A stretch of DNA of 64,000 nt. Origin: Salinivenus iranica. GTDB taxonomy: Bacteria > Bacteroidota > Rhodothermia > Rhodothermales > Salinibacteraceae. The translations under genes were made by a program, and so were the position numbers. Below, piece after piece: positions 1 to 9,104 of the stretch. Position 1 is the stretch's first letter; every line of letters starts with the position of its first letter. The DNA lies in the NCBI GenBank assembly GCA_002894665.1, contig NCRB01000004.1:28055-92054 (forward strand), written 5' to 3'. The notes under the pieces were generated by a model. The model was given only the letters and a program-made list of their open reading frames with translations. It did not search any database and was not told the origin of the DNA.

Positions 1-831
1 CACCTGGTGCGTGACCTCCGAGGCCACGCTCGCGAACGGATTGCTTTCGTCGATGACGACCAGGCGGTTGGTCTTCACCACCGACTCCACGATCGTCTCG
101 ATGTCGAGCGGCTTGATGGTGCGCGGGTCGATCACCTCGGCCTCGTAGCCCCGCTCCTCGAGCTCGTCGGCCGCGTCCATGGCGATGTGGTAGCTCTTGC
201 TGTGCGCCACGATCGTCACGTCGTCGCCCTCGCGCGCCACGCGGGCCGACCCAATCGGGATCGTGTAATCCTCCGCGTCGCTGACCTCGTCCTTCATCCC
301 GTACATCAGCTCACTCTCGAGGAAGACGACCGGATCGTCGTCGCGGATGGCGGTCTTCAACAGCCCCTTTCCATCGTCAGGGATCGAGGGCGCAACCACC
401 TTGAGGCCCGGGAAGGTGGAATAGAGCGCTTCGGTCGAGTTGGAGTGGGTGGCGCCAAGCTGCCCGGCCGCCCCGTTCGGTCCGCGAAAGACAATGGGGA
501 CCGTAAACTGGCCGCCCGACATGTACTGCATGTTCGGGGCGTTGTTAATGACCTGGTCGAACGCCACGAACGAGAAGTTAAACGTCATGAACTCGACGAT
601 GGGCCGCAGGCCGTTCATGGCCGCCCCGATGCCGAGTCCCGCAAAGCCGAGCTCACTAATCGGCGAGTCGATCACGCGGCGGGAGCCAAACTGATCGAGC
701 ATTCCTTTGCTCACCTTGTAGGCGCCGTCGTACTCGGCCACCTCCTCGCCAATGAGGAAGATGTCGTCGTCCCGTTCCATCTCCTCGGTCATCGCGGCGC
801 GGAGCGCCTCGCGGAATTGCAGCGTAGCCAT
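1..831 (-). CDS. pdhB: pyruvate dehydrogenase E1 component, beta subunit (3' end outside window)
   Basis: E1 beta forms the thiamine-diphosphate active site with E1 alpha and decarboxylates pyruvate to feed acetyl-CoA to the TCA cycle. The translation begins MATLQFREALRAAMTEEMER and continues with the usual E1 beta blocks: FLIGEEVAEYDGAYKVSKGM, the PISELGFAGLGIGAAMNGLRP stretch split across the cofactor-binding region, and GPNGAAGQLGATHS. The ATG lies at 829-831. About 277 codons are present; the family is about 325 residues, so only the C-terminal domain tail is missing off the left edge. It follows pdhA on the same strand after 108 bases, so the two are probably cotranscribed. A branched-chain 2-oxoacid substrate cannot be excluded from sequence alone. 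Confidence 0.93.
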   Translation of the reverse strand, partial: MATLQFREALRAAMTEEMERDDDIFLIGEEVAEYDGAYKVSKGMLDQFGSRRVIDSPISELGFAGLGIGAAMNGLRPIVEFMTFNFSFVAFDQVINNAPNMQYMSGGQFTVPIVFRGPNGAAGQLGATHSNSTEALYSTFPGLKVVAPSIPDDGKGLLKTAIRDDDPVVFLESELMYGMKDEVSDAEDYTIPIGSARVAREGDDVTIVAHSKSYHIAMDAADELEERGYEAEVIDPRTIKPLDIETIVESVVKTNRLVVIDESNPFASVASEVTHQV

Positions 832-939
832 GTCGTTCGAGTGTAGAATTTGGAGTTCGGAATGGACACATGAGCGGACCGGGAGCGGCCGTCGGGATCG
901 CACGTCCTTCCGCAATCCCCCCTCCCACGTCCGCAGTCG

Positions 940-2325
940 TTAGGCAATGAAGGGGTAGTCCTCCTGGGTGTACACGTCATCGTAGATCGCCTCCTCGTCG
1001 GGGAAGGGGGCCGCGTCGGCCGCGTCGATCGCATCGACGACCTTCTGCTCGGCCTCCTCATCGATCGCGTCGATGTCGCTATCGGTGGCGATCCCGCGAT
1101 CCACAATGTACTGCTGCAGCCGGGCGATGGCGTCCTCGCTCTTGCGCTGATCAAGTTCGTTCGCGGCGCGGTACTCGGCCGGATCGGTGATCGAGTGGCC
1201 CTGGTACCGGTAGGTGCGCACCTCCAGCATCGAGGGCTGCCCCTTCCGCGCGTAGTTCTCGACGTGGTCGCGCACCGCCTTGTTGACGCTGAACACATCC
1301 ATGCCGCTGGCGAGCGAGCAGGGGAAGTCAAAGTTGTACCCGTGCTTGAAGAGGTCGGGCTTGCTAAAGGCGCGGTCGACCGCCGTCCCCATCGCGTACT
1401 GATTGTTCTCGCAGATAAAGACGATGGGCAGCTCGTAGATACCGGCCAGGTTGCAGGCCTCGCGGAACGCGCCCTGGTGCATCGCACCGTCCCCGAAGAA
1501 GCAGAGGCACACGTTGTCCTCGCCCCGATACTTGTGGGCGAAGGCGATGCCGGCCCCGAGCGGCAGGTGCGCCCCCACGATGGCGTGCCCCCCCATCATT
1601 CTCTTCTCGGCGTCGAAGAAGTGCATCGACCCGCCCTTCCCCTTCGAGCACCCCGTCGACTTGCCGAAGAGCTCCCCCATGCACTCCTCGGGGGTCATGC
1701 CCATGGCCAGCCCCATGCCGTGGTCCCGATAGGCGGTGATGATCGAATCGTCCCCCAGGTCGACGGCGCTGACACTGCCCGTCGAGACCGCCTCCTGCCC
1801 GATGTACAGGTGGAGGAAGCCCGAAATCTTCTGTCGCTGATACATCTGCCGGCACCGGTTTTCGAAGCGGCGCTGCAGCAGCATGCTGCGGAGGAGATCC
1901 ACCACCTCGTCGTCCGAAAACCCGAGCTCGTCGTGCGAAAACTGCCCGGCCGGATAGGTATCAAACGAGACGGTTTCCTCAATCGGGCCCTCGGGAATCT
2001 CGATCGACTGCTGCGTCCAGGGCCCTTCCGGCTCATCCTCGGCGGCCCCGTCGCCCGACAACGGGCTGGAGCGTTTTTCCGTCGTCGTGCCCCCCGACTC
2101 GTCGGCGTCGTACCGTTCGAGGGCCTCCGCGATTTCCTTTGCGTAGGTCGGGCCGATGCCCTTCAGGTCTTCCAGGGAGTCGACGTCGCGGAGGCCGTCG
2201 AGGGTCGTAACACCGGCCTGCTTCAGTCGGGCCGTATGGGGAAAATCCTCCGGGAAGCCCGTCCCTTCATCGGAGCTTCCGTTCAGGCCAGAGGCGGATT
2301 CGGAGGCCAAGGAGTCGTCAGCCAT
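940..2325 (-). CDS. pdhA: pyruvate dehydrogenase E1 component, alpha subunit, with N-terminal helix-hairpin-helix extension
   Basis: E1 alpha partner of the downstream pdhB. The catalytic part (about residues 130-461) carries the thiamine-diphosphate motif, GDG at 278-280 followed by NN at 307-308, and the phosphorylation-loop-like region YRDHGMGLAMGM. Start chosen at the ATG at 2323-2325 (MADDSLASES). The open frame runs further upstream, but that sequence is intergenic in character and overlaps the divergent GT2 gene. The product is 461 residues, roughly 100 longer than a standard E1 alpha. Residues 33-70 (LKQAGVTTLDGLRDVDSLED, then LKGIGPTYAKEIAEAL) form a recognisable helix-hairpin-helix module. 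It is followed by an acidic linker at 72-105. HhH units usually bind DNA or mediate oligomer contacts; its role here is unknown. Confidence 0.94.
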   Translation of the reverse strand: MADDSLASESASGLNGSSDEGTGFPEDFPHTARLKQAGVTTLDGLRDVDSLEDLKGIGPTYAKEIAEALERYDADESGGTTTEKRSSPLSGDGAAEDEPEGPWTQQSIEIPEGPIEETVSFDTYPAGQFSHDELGFSDDEVVDLLRSMLLQRRFENRCRQMYQRQKISGFLHLYIGQEAVSTGSVSAVDLGDDSIITAYRDHGMGLAMGMTPEECMGELFGKSTGCSKGKGGSMHFFDAEKRMMGGHAIVGAHLPLGAGIAFAHKYRGEDNVCLCFFGDGAMHQGAFREACNLAGIYELPIVFICENNQYAMGTAVDRAFSKPDLFKHGYNFDFPCSLASGMDVFSVNKAVRDHVENYARKGQPSMLEVRTYRYQGHSITDPAEYRAANELDQRKSEDAIARLQQYIVDRGIATDSDIDAIDEEAEQKVVDAIDAADAAPFPDEEAIYDDVYTQEDYPFIA

Positions 2326-2517
2326 GACGAACGTCAAGGTTGGGTGATGGAAAGCGTGTAAGGACGAGCACACCGGAGCGGCAGACGTTCGCCCCTCGCA
2401 CAAGAATCGACGATGTATACCAAAGAAGCAATTGCCCGTCTGTGATCGTCGCCCCCTTGTATCTTGCCCCCTCGGGGCGGTTTCGATCCGGGCGATTCTT
2501 TGTCGCCTCCCCACGAA

Positions 2518-2529
2518 GAAAGCGCTTCC
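2518..2529. promoter_or_regulatory. imperfect copy of palindrome GGAAGCGCTTCC
   Basis: GAAAGCGCTTCC differs from the perfect palindrome at 53739-53750 by one base. It lies in the divergent region between pdhA and the GT2 gene, about 100 bases before the GT2 start. Operator function is inferred only from recurrence at other gene starts. Confidence 0.25.
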
Positions 2530-2631
2530 GAACCGATTACGTTGCCATTCAGGCGCCCACCGATTAGGTTTTTGCTGCTCAGGCCCGTGGCCTGCCTCCA
2601 CCCACTGTTTCGTTGCTCCCCTCCATCCCCC

Positions 2632-3378
2632 GTGTCTTCGTCCGCTTCCCCGAGCACCGACGCCCTGGTGATCGTCCCGACCTACAATGAGGCCGACAAC
2701 ATCGGCCCGGTGATGAACCTGGTGCTGGCCCAGCCCACCCCGATCTCCATCCTGGTGGTCGACGACAATTCGAATGACGGGACGGCCCAGGTGGTGAAGG
2801 ACGCCATGGAGGCGGCCCCCGACCGCATCGACCTTATTGAACGAGGCGGCAAGCTGGGCCTCGGCACCGCCTACCTCCGCGGCTTCCGCTACGCCCTGGC
2901 CCGCGGCTACACCTACGTCTGCGAAATGGACGCCGACCTGTCGCACGATCCCGACGACCTGCCGCGCCTCATCGAGCCGGTAAAGAACGACGAGGTCGAC
3001 CTTGCCATCGGCTCGCGCTACGTGGGCGGAGTCCGCGTCATCGACTGGCCGCTCTCTCGCCTCGTCCTCTCGTACGCCGCCGGCATCTACACCCGCGCCA
3101 TCACACGCCTCCCCATCCGCGACGTGACGGCGGGCTTTAAGTGCTTCCACCGCCGCGTGCTGGAGGCCATCGACCTCGACCGCGTGAACTCGGACGGGTA
3201 CGCGTTTCAGGTCGAAATGCACTACCGCACCTGGCAGGCGGGCTTCCGGATTCGGGAGGTTCCGGTCATCTTCACCGAGCGCACCGAAGGACAGTCCAAG
3301 ATGAGCAAAGCAATTGTGCGCGAAGCGGCCTGGAAGGTGTGGGAGCTTCGCCTCCGCGACCTTCTTGGCCGCCTGTAG
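2632..3378 (+). CDS. GT2 glycosyltransferase, polyprenol monophosphomannose (dolichol-phosphate mannose) synthase-like
   Basis: Transfers a sugar, typically mannose from GDP-mannose, to a polyprenyl phosphate at the cytoplasmic membrane. The protein opens with the GT-A nucleotide-binding strand LVIVPTYNEADNIG, followed by VVDDNSNDGT (residues 43-51), the acidic metal site EMDADLSHDP (98-107), and the family hallmark TAGFKCFHRRVLEAI. Residues near the C terminus (RTEGQSKMSKAIVREA) match the DPM1 family. No transmembrane tail is present, so it resembles the short soluble DPM1 form. I chose GTG at 2632 because it gives 248 residues, the usual length; an in-frame ATG at 2464 would add 56 residues of low-complexity sequence. 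It is divergent from pdhA. Donor and acceptor are inferred from family only. Confidence 0.85.
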   Translation: MSSSASPSTDALVIVPTYNEADNIGPVMNLVLAQPTPISILVVDDNSNDGTAQVVKDAMEAAPDRIDLIERGGKLGLGTAYLRGFRYALARGYTYVCEMDADLSHDPDDLPRLIEPVKNDEVDLAIGSRYVGGVRVIDWPLSRLVLSYAAGIYTRAITRLPIRDVTAGFKCFHRRVLEAIDLDRVNSDGYAFQVEMHYRTWQAGFRIREVPVIFTERTEGQSKMSKAIVREAAWKVWELRLRDLLGRL

Positions 3379-3524
3379 CCCCCTTCTCGGCGCACGCCCC
3401 CACGTCTAGGACCCGACCGGTTTTCCCGCGTTTCTAATAGACCGAGTGCTCGCAGGCCCCTACGTTGTCGCGTACGAGTACTGCAAATGCCATCGACTCC
3501 TCCGCTCCAAACGTCCCCTCTGCC

Positions 3525-4784
3525 ATGAGTTCTCCTTCGTTCGACGACGTGGCCCCGCCCGCCGGCGACCGCATTACCATGACGGACGGCACCCTCGAGG
3601 TCCCCGACCGACCGATCATTCCCTTCATTGAGGGCGACGGCACGGGGCCCGACATCTGGAACGCCGCCCAGCCCGTCTTCGACGCCGCAGTCGAGGCCGC
3701 CTACGGCACCGACCGTGAGATCCAGTGGATGGAGGTCTTCGCCGGCGGCAAGGCCCAGGACAAATTCGACGAGTGGCTCCCCGAGGATACCTTTCAGGCC
3801 ATTCGCGAATACCTCGTCGCCATCAAGGGGCCGCTCACCACGCCGGTCGGCGGCGGCATCCGCTCGCTCAACGTGGCCCTGCGCCAGGAGCTCGACCTCT
3901 TCGCCTGCGTCCGCCCGGTCCGGCACTTCCCCAACGTGCCCTCGCCGCTCAAAAATCCGGAGCTCGTGGACATGATCACGTTCCGCGAGAACTCGGAGGA
4001 CATCTACGCCGGGATCGAGTACGAGATGGGCACCGAGGAAAACGAGAAGGTCAAGACGTTCCTGATCGAGGAGATGGGCGAGACGGCCATCCGGTTCCCC
4101 GACACGACGGCCATCGGCGTGAAGCCGATCTCGGAGGAGGGCACCAAGCGCCTCGTCCGCTCCGCCATCGAGTACGCGATCGAGCGCGGGCGCGACAGCG
4201 TAACGCTCGTCCACAAGGGCAACATCATGAAGTTCACCGAGGGCGCCTTCCGCGACTGGGGCTACGAGGTGGCGAAGGAGGAATACGACTCGGAGGACCT
4301 AGACGGCGGGCCCTGGCAGGTCATCACGCTCGACGACGGCCGCGAGATCATCATCAAAGACTACATCGCCGACGCCTTCCTGCAGCAGATTCTCCTGCGG
4401 CCCGATGAGTACGACGTCATCGCCACGATGAACCTGAACGGCGACTACATCTCCGACGCGATGGCGGCCGAGGTCGGCGGCATTGGTATTGCGCCGGGCG
4501 CCAACATCAACTACAACACGGGCCGGGCGCTCTTTGAGGCCACGCACGGCACCGCGCCGAAGTACGCCGGGATGGACAAGGTGAACCCGAGCTCGCTCAT
4601 CCTCTCGGGCGAGATGATGTTCCGCTACATGGGCTGGGAGGAGGCCGCGGACGCGATCATTGACGGACTGGAGGAAACGATCCGTCAGAAGCGCGTGACG
4701 TACGACTTCGAGCGCAACATGGAGGACGCCGAGCTGCTCAAGTGCAGCGAGTTCGGCGAGGCCATTGTCGAGAACATGGGCTAA
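3525..4784 (+). CDS. icd: isocitrate dehydrogenase (NADP+-type)
   Basis: Oxidative decarboxylation of isocitrate to 2-oxoglutarate in the TCA cycle. The protein is 419 residues from the ATG at 3525 ([12 protein letters not shown]), close to the E. coli enzyme at 416. Landmarks are [14 protein letters not shown] near 32-45, the substrate loop [20 protein letters not shown] with Ser114 matching the regulatory phospho-serine of E. coli Icd, [30 protein letters not shown], and the cofactor-side block [11 protein letters not shown]. An in-frame ATG at 3465 would add 20 Ser/Thr-rich residues and is less likely. A strong terminator follows. No icd kinase/phosphatase gene is in this window. Confidence 0.95.
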   Translation: MSSPSFDDVAPPAGDRITMTDGTLEVPDRPIIPFIEGDGTGPDIWNAAQPVFDAAVEAAYGTDREIQWMEVFAGGKAQDKFDEWLPEDTFQAIREYLVAIKGPLTTPVGGGIRSLNVALRQELDLFACVRPVRHFPNVPSPLKNPELVDMITFRENSEDIYAGIEYEMGTEENEKVKTFLIEEMGETAIRFPDTTAIGVKPISEEGTKRLVRSAIEYAIERGRDSVTLVHKGNIMKFTEGAFRDWGYEVAKEEYDSEDLDGGPWQVITLDDGREIIIKDYIADAFLQQILLRPDEYDVIATMNLNGDYISDAMAAEVGGIGIAPGANINYNTGRALFEATHGTAPKYAGMDKVNPSSLILSGEMMFRYMGWEEAADAIIDGLEETIRQKRVTYDFERNMEDAELLKCSEFGEAIVENMG

Positions 4785-4827
4785 ACGACCCGGACGGCAA
4801 ACACCATTTGCAACGTCACCGCATCCG

Positions 4828-4864
4828 GCGGCATCGTGGGGAAACCCCACGGTGCCGCTTTTCT
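4828..4864 (+). terminator. rho-independent terminator after icd
   Basis: A 14-base-pair hairpin (GCGGCATCGTGGGG, loop AAA, CCCCACGGTGCCGC; one G-T pair) is followed by TTTTCT. It starts 43 bases after the icd stop. Confidence 0.88.
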
Positions 4865-5074
4865 ATGTTCAGGGACGAATCGATGCTTCAGGCCGCTGGA
4901 AACCTCTCGCTGGGGAAGCGTACCCGCCCCCAAATTCTCATCCCCCCCCTTCTCCCTTGCACTTCAGTCCTCCGGAGGGTAACCTTCGCGTTTCAACTGA
5001 TTGCGGCCCGAAACCCTCCCTCCCGGTTATGCTGTTTCCACAAATGTTTTGACTCATATATACCTTGGATCGAA

Positions 5075-5524
5075 ATGCGCAGTACGACCCTAATCGATGA
5101 CAACGGCCACATGGTCACGGTAAAGGCCCCAGATGACCAGCCGGCCAACGACCCCAAGGAAGACGACCACCACGACTTCTTGACGGACCACTGGATGGAT
5201 GTCGCGGCGGCCTCCTTCCTAGGCTTCAAACGACACGGCATTGGCACCGTGGTCGTCACCAAACGCGACCCCGCTGAAGGCCGGGTCCACGAGGCCGTGG
5301 GCATGCACAACCTGATGTACAGCCCCGCCGCGGGCGGCTGGCTCAAGCAGCAGGCCGAGCGCCTCCCGGACGACTGGCTGGACACCCGCTTCCAGTCCTA
5401 CGACCCAAACGAGTCGGCCCTCGTGGTCATGGCGGACGACGACGGCTCCTTCCGGGCCTACGCGGTGAACGGCTCTCCCGCCCCGCCCCGCAGCTACGAG
5501 CTGGTGAATGCGCGACAGAATTGA
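5075..5524 (+). CDS. hypothetical protein
   Basis: A 149-residue protein of unknown function starting MRSTTLIDDNGHMVTVKAPD. It has an acidic N-terminal segment (DDQPANDPKEDDHHDF) followed by a compact region rich in aromatic residues (HWMDVAAASFLGFKRHGIGT, YSPAAGGWLKQQAERLPDDW). There is no signal peptide or membrane segment, so it is probably cytoplasmic. I chose ATG 5075 because the longer open frame upstream crosses the icd terminator. It sits alone between icd and a convergent glycosyltransferase gene. I do not recognise the family. Confidence 0.7.
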   Translation: MRSTTLIDDNGHMVTVKAPDDQPANDPKEDDHHDFLTDHWMDVAAASFLGFKRHGIGTVVVTKRDPAEGRVHEAVGMHNLMYSPAAGGWLKQQAERLPDDWLDTRFQSYDPNESALVVMADDDGSFRAYAVNGSPAPPRSYELVNARQN

Positions 5525-5561
5525 CCCCGCCCGGCGCGTCCGGCCTCTGCGTCCTGCGCCC

Positions 5562-6716
5562 CTACGCAGCCGCCCCGGTGGCGTGCATGCCGGCCACGTC
5601 CTCAAAGAGCGCGTCGTAGGCACCGATCTGTTCGGGCCAGTCCAACCGAGCGGGCATGTCGCGGAGGGTGTCGGGGGGCAGCGGGCGCTCCGCTCCGGTC
5701 ACAATCTCTCGGAGACTGTCGAAAAGCTCGTCGGTGTCCTCGTACAGGATGGGCGCGTGGAGGAGCGGGCGGTGGTGCGTCTCGGGAATGAGCTCGGGAT
5801 AGCTAAGCCGGTTGGGCAGCAGCGGATGGCACCCGCAGTAGATGGCCTCCTGGATGGCAACGCCGAAAAACTCGTGCCGCGCCGTCGACACCACCACGTC
5901 GGCGCGATGGAGGAGGCGACTGTACGCGTCGAAGTCCTCGGCGTAGCCGTAGTGGAGAATGCGCTCGGCGTACCGCTCGAAGGCCCGGTCAAACGCCGCC
6001 GGCGGGTCCCGAAAGTGCTCCCCCGCCAGGATGAGCTCGAAGTCCGCCCCCACGTCGTCGAGCCGGTTCATGACCCGGAAGAAGGCCTCCGGATTCTTGG
6101 CGTAGTTCCAGCGCTGATTCCACAGCACGATGGGGGGACTCGACCGATCGGAGCGGCGGGTCCGTTCGCCGGCGTGGGCGTCGTGGGCCCCTAGGTCGAG
6201 CCCCGGGTGCAACACCGTGCTCTTCTTGCGCAGGGCGCGCACCGTGTGCAGGTTGGTAAAGTCCGGGAAGTCGCGCAGGAGCTGCGGCAGCGCCTCGATA
6301 AACTCGTCGAAGTGCGACTCTGTGTTGAATACGACCCGGTCCGCCGCCAGGGCCGACAGGTAATTCGTGATGGCGTAGGCCCGTTCGCGCTCTTCGTCCG
6401 GGGGCCGCAGGTCGGTGAGGCGGTTTTCGTGGAAGTACAGCACCACCGGCACGCCGTCGAGGCGGGGACGCGCCAGCGAAAGCACTGCGGGCAGGTTCAC
6501 CATGCTGGTCGCAAACACCACATCGGGCGCAAACCCGTCCGTGACGGCCGCCCGCGCTTTTTCGGCCAGGGTGACCCCGCCGCCCTCCATTCGCCAGCGC
6601 CAGAAGCGCCCCGGCATTGTGAGCGCGCGCACCCGGTGTCGGCTGTGCTCCGCGATCCCCTCGAGGAACCGCTGATGCGTGCCGCGAAACCAGGGCTCAA
6701 GGGCGAGGATGTTCAT
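5562..6716 (-). CDS. tRNA-queuosine alpha-mannosyltransferase-like glycosyltransferase (GTDC1/DUF3524 family)
   Basis: The N-terminal half matches the DUF3524 domain of animal GTDC1 (QTMAN), which mannosylates queuosine in tRNA-Asp. Visible features are a start ILALEPWFRGTHQRFLEGIA, the WRWRMEGG segment, FATSMVNLPAVLSL, and VVLYFHENRLTDLRPP near residue 92. The C-terminal half is a GT-B GT4-type domain with WNQRWNYAKNPEAFFRVM (about residue 200) and the donor-site motif HEFFGVAIQEAIYCGCHP (E-x7-E). It is 384 residues, close to full length for the family. It faces the hypothetical gene at 5075-5524 tail to tail and follows a small gene on its own strand. That the substrate here is queuosine-tRNA is inferred from family membership; no queuosine genes are in the window. 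Confidence 0.82.
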   Translation of the reverse strand: MNILALEPWFRGTHQRFLEGIAEHSRHRVRALTMPGRFWRWRMEGGGVTLAEKARAAVTDGFAPDVVFATSMVNLPAVLSLARPRLDGVPVVLYFHENRLTDLRPPDEERERAYAITNYLSALAADRVVFNTESHFDEFIEALPQLLRDFPDFTNLHTVRALRKKSTVLHPGLDLGAHDAHAGERTRRSDRSSPPIVLWNQRWNYAKNPEAFFRVMNRLDDVGADFELILAGEHFRDPPAAFDRAFERYAERILHYGYAEDFDAYSRLLHRADVVVSTARHEFFGVAIQEAIYCGCHPLLPNRLSYPELIPETHHRPLLHAPILYEDTDELFDSLREIVTGAERPLPPDTLRDMPARLDWPEQIGAYDALFEDVAGMHATGAAA

Positions 6717-6745
6717 GCGACCCGGCGATCGGTGGAGAAGGGCAA

Positions 6746-6985
6746 CTACTGGTCGTTCCCGAGCCGCTCCTGCAGCGCGTCATCCTCCTCGGGAGTGGCC
6801 GGTCGCACAATCGCGATGCTTCGTTCCTGGAGGGCCGATCGGAGCGACGGGTCGCGCACCTCCTCCGGCGTAATGAGCGCCTCCTCCCCAGGCCCGATTC
6901 GGAGCACCCGCGACGTCATGGAGACGCGCACCTCCTCGGATCCGTTGTTCGTAATGAGCATGCCGCGGCGATCTCGGTCCGCCAT
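6746..6985 (-). CDS. small hypothetical protein
   Basis: A 79-residue acidic protein beginning MADRDRRGMLITNNGSEEVR. It is predicted to be mostly beta at the N-terminal side (LITNNGSEEVRVSMTSRVLR) and helical and acidic at the C-terminal side. There is no signal or membrane segment. It lies 29 bases upstream of the QTMAN-like gene on the same strand, so the two may form a transcript. Composition matches its neighbours, which supports it as a real gene. Function unknown. Confidence 0.6.
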   Translation of the reverse strand: MADRDRRGMLITNNGSEEVRVSMTSRVLRIGPGEEALITPEEVRDPSLRSALQERSIAIVRPATPEEDDALQERLGNDQ

Positions 6986-7081
6986 AGGCCCCGTATGTAC
7001 CTGTTCAGAAAAAGATGAGGCTGGACGTCGGGTCGTGATGGTCCGGAGACATCTTCACGACGATTCAACGTACAAGACACT

Positions 7082-7876
7082 ATGAAAGCGCCGGGCGGGC
7101 TGTCTACCACCCACCGACGAATTATCGCAAAATCTCGTGGACGGGCGGTGGAGAATCGGCGAGCGTTCTTGTCGCTTTTTCGACCGATTGCGGCGGGGGC
7201 CCGTGCCCTCGGGCGGGGACTACTGGACCTGTTGTACCCGCCCCGGTGCTTGGGCTGCGGGGCCCGCCCCGAGTCGCCCCGCCTGCCCCTCTGCCCCCGC
7301 TGCCTTTCGTCGTTGGAGCGAGCCCCCGAGATGGCCGTGGCCGCCCGCCTCGACCGGCTGCCCGGAGGCCGGGGCGCCATCCATCGGGCCCTGGCGCTCT
7401 GGATTTTCGACAAGCACGGGACGCTCCAGGCCGTGCAGCACGCCCTGAAGTATCGCAGTCGGCCGCGCTACGGCGTGCCCCTCGGCCACCTCGTTGGCGA
7501 GGCCTACGCCGAGGCGCACCCGCCCCCCGAGGGAGTCGTGCCCGTTCCCCTGCACACCACCCGTCGACTGGAGCGCGGCTACAACCAGAGCCGCACGCTC
7601 GGCCGGGGCGTCGCCCACGCCCTCGAGGTGCCGTTGCGCTCCGACCTGCTGGCTCGTCCCCGTCCCACCCGCTCGCAAACCAATCTCTCTCGCTCGGCGC
7701 GATGGCAGAACGTGCGCGATGCCTTCTCGGCGTCCGACGACGCGGCAGACGGGCACTGGCTCCTGGTGGACGACATCCTCACCACCGGCTCCACCTGCGT
7801 GGCGGCGGCCCAGACGCTGCACGACGCGGGCGCCGAGGCGGTGAGCCTGGCCACCCTCGCCCTCGCCCGGCAGTAG
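7082..7876 (+). CDS. comF: ComF family phosphoribosyltransferase-like protein
   Basis: ComF proteins act in the cytoplasm with the DNA uptake machinery during natural transformation and have a phosphoribosyltransferase fold. The protein has the N-terminal zinc-ribbon CLGC (Cys56, Cys59) with CPRC (Cys71, Cys74), then PVPLHTTRRLERGYNQSRTL, and the PRPP-loop motif LLVDDILTTGST near residues 229-240. The product is 264 residues. The N-terminal 45 residues are basic and variable and could be trimmed by choosing a later start. It is convergent with msrA. No other competence genes are nearby, so its role is inferred from family. Confidence 0.9.
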   Translation: MKAPGGLSTTHRRIIAKSRGRAVENRRAFLSLFRPIAAGARALGRGLLDLLYPPRCLGCGARPESPRLPLCPRCLSSLERAPEMAVAARLDRLPGGRGAIHRALALWIFDKHGTLQAVQHALKYRSRPRYGVPLGHLVGEAYAEAHPPPEGVVPVPLHTTRRLERGYNQSRTLGRGVAHALEVPLRSDLLARPRPTRSQTNLSRSARWQNVRDAFSASDDAADGHWLLVDDILTTGSTCVAAAQTLHDAGAEAVSLATLALARQ

Positions 7877-7903
7877 CGTGCGCCGCACGAGGAAGCCGCT
7901 CCG

Positions 7904-8437
7904 TTAGCCGAGCTTGTCGGCGTGCTTCTGGCGCAGCTTCGCCACCTTTGGCGAAATCACCGACTGGCAGTAGGGCAGGGAAGAGTTGTTGCGGTAATAG
8001 TCCTGGTGCTCCGCCTCCGCCTCGTAAAAGACATCAAGCGGCTCCAGCTCCGTCACGATCGCGTCCTCAAACACCGACGCGTCCAGCTCGTCGATCACCG
8101 ACGCCGCCGTCTCCTTCTGCTCCTCATCGTGGTACAGAATGATCGAGCGGTACTGCTCGCCCACGTCCGGCCCCTGACGATCTTTCGTCGTGGGGTTGTG
8201 GATCGTGAAGAAAATCTCCAACAGGTCCCGGTACGAGACCACCGCCGGGTCGTACGTGAGCTGGGTCACCTCGGCGTGGCCGGTCGTCCCGTTGCAAACC
8301 TGACGGTAGGAGGGGTTCGGGACGTGCCCCCCGGCGTATCCGGACACCACGGACTCCACCCCGTCCACCTCCTGGTACACCGCTTCCAGGCACCAGAAAC
8401 AGCCGCCGCCGAGGGTCGCTTTGCGCAGATCAGACAC
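7904..8437 (-). CDS. msrA: peptide-methionine (S)-S-oxide reductase MsrA
   Basis: Repairs oxidised methionine in proteins. The active-site motif GCFWC is at residues 12-16 with Cys13 as nucleophile. It is followed by the family blocks GYAGGHVPNPSYRQVCNGTTGHAEV, here described in two parts (GYAGGH and GTTGHAEV), FFTIHNPT and EAEHQDYY. The length of 177 residues is normal. The start codon is GTG at 8435-8437 and there is no better in-frame ATG. No msrB is fused or adjacent. It is convergent with comF. Confidence 0.95.
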   Translation of the reverse strand: MSDLRKATLGGGCFWCLEAVYQEVDGVESVVSGYAGGHVPNPSYRQVCNGTTGHAEVTQLTYDPAVVSYRDLLEIFFTIHNPTTKDRQGPDVGEQYRSIILYHDEEQKETAASVIDELDASVFEDAIVTELEPLDVFYEAEAEHQDYYRNNSSLPYCQSVISPKVAKLRQKHADKLG

Positions 8438-8669
8438 GAAGTTTCAGGAGTTGTGAGTAAGGGATCGATTGGAAAAAGCCAAAACGCATCCCCCACCCTG
8501 CGGTTGCCCGCTCCCGCCCCATCGACCTGCTCAATCTCGTTACGTCCGGCCGCCCGGCCCCGGATTCACGAACGACTAACACCGCATCGGGCGGCAAAGG
8601 GACCCGCGAGCCCATAGGTTGCGACGTGTATCCCTCTTCCGTTCTTGTTGCATCCAAGTCCTGTCCCTC

Positions 8670-9098
8670 ATGGCCACCGAACGCACCCTCGCAATTCTGA
8701 AGCCCGACTGCGTCCGCAAAGAACTGATCGGGGAGGTCCTCCGTCGCATTCAGGAGGCCGGATTTCAGATTCGGGCGATGAAAATGCTCACGATGTCGAA
8801 GGCCGAAGCGGAAGGGTTTTACGCCGTCCACGAGGACAAGCCGTTCTTCGACGACCTCACGGACTTCATGTCGAGCGGCCCCTGCGTGCCCGTCGTCCTG
8901 GAGAAAGACAACGCCATCGACGACTTCCGGGCCCTCATCGGCGCCACGGACCCCGACGACGCCGCCGAGGGCACCATCCGAAGCGACTTTGCGGGCTCCA
9001 TTCAGGAGAACATCGTGCACGGCTCCGACTCGCCCGCCAACGGACAGAAAGAGGCGGCCTACTTCTTTCCCGAGCACGAGATTGTCGCCAACCGGTAG
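8670..9098 (+). CDS. ndk: nucleoside diphosphate kinase
   Basis: Transfers the gamma-phosphate of ATP to nucleoside diphosphates through a phospho-histidine. The translation from ATG 8670 ([20 protein letters not shown]) is 142 residues, the standard size. The catalytic His117 sits in [10 protein letters not shown], and the GTIRSDFAG block precedes it. An in-frame ATG at 8619 would add 17 unrelated residues. The next gene starts only six bases after the stop, so it is very likely cotranscribed with the lipoprotein gene. Confidence 0.95.
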   Translation: MATERTLAILKPDCVRKELIGEVLRRIQEAGFQIRAMKMLTMSKAEAEGFYAVHEDKPFFDDLTDFMSSGPCVPVVLEKDNAIDDFRALIGATDPDDAAEGTIRSDFAGSIQENIVHGSDSPANGQKEAAYFFPEHEIVANR

Positions 9099-9104
9099 CC
9101 GCTC

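Noticed and set aside
2326..3222. N-terminal extension of E1 alpha in the same open frame
   Set aside because: The frame is open to 3222 but covers the divergent GT2 gene in antisense; the ATG at 2325 is the sensible start.
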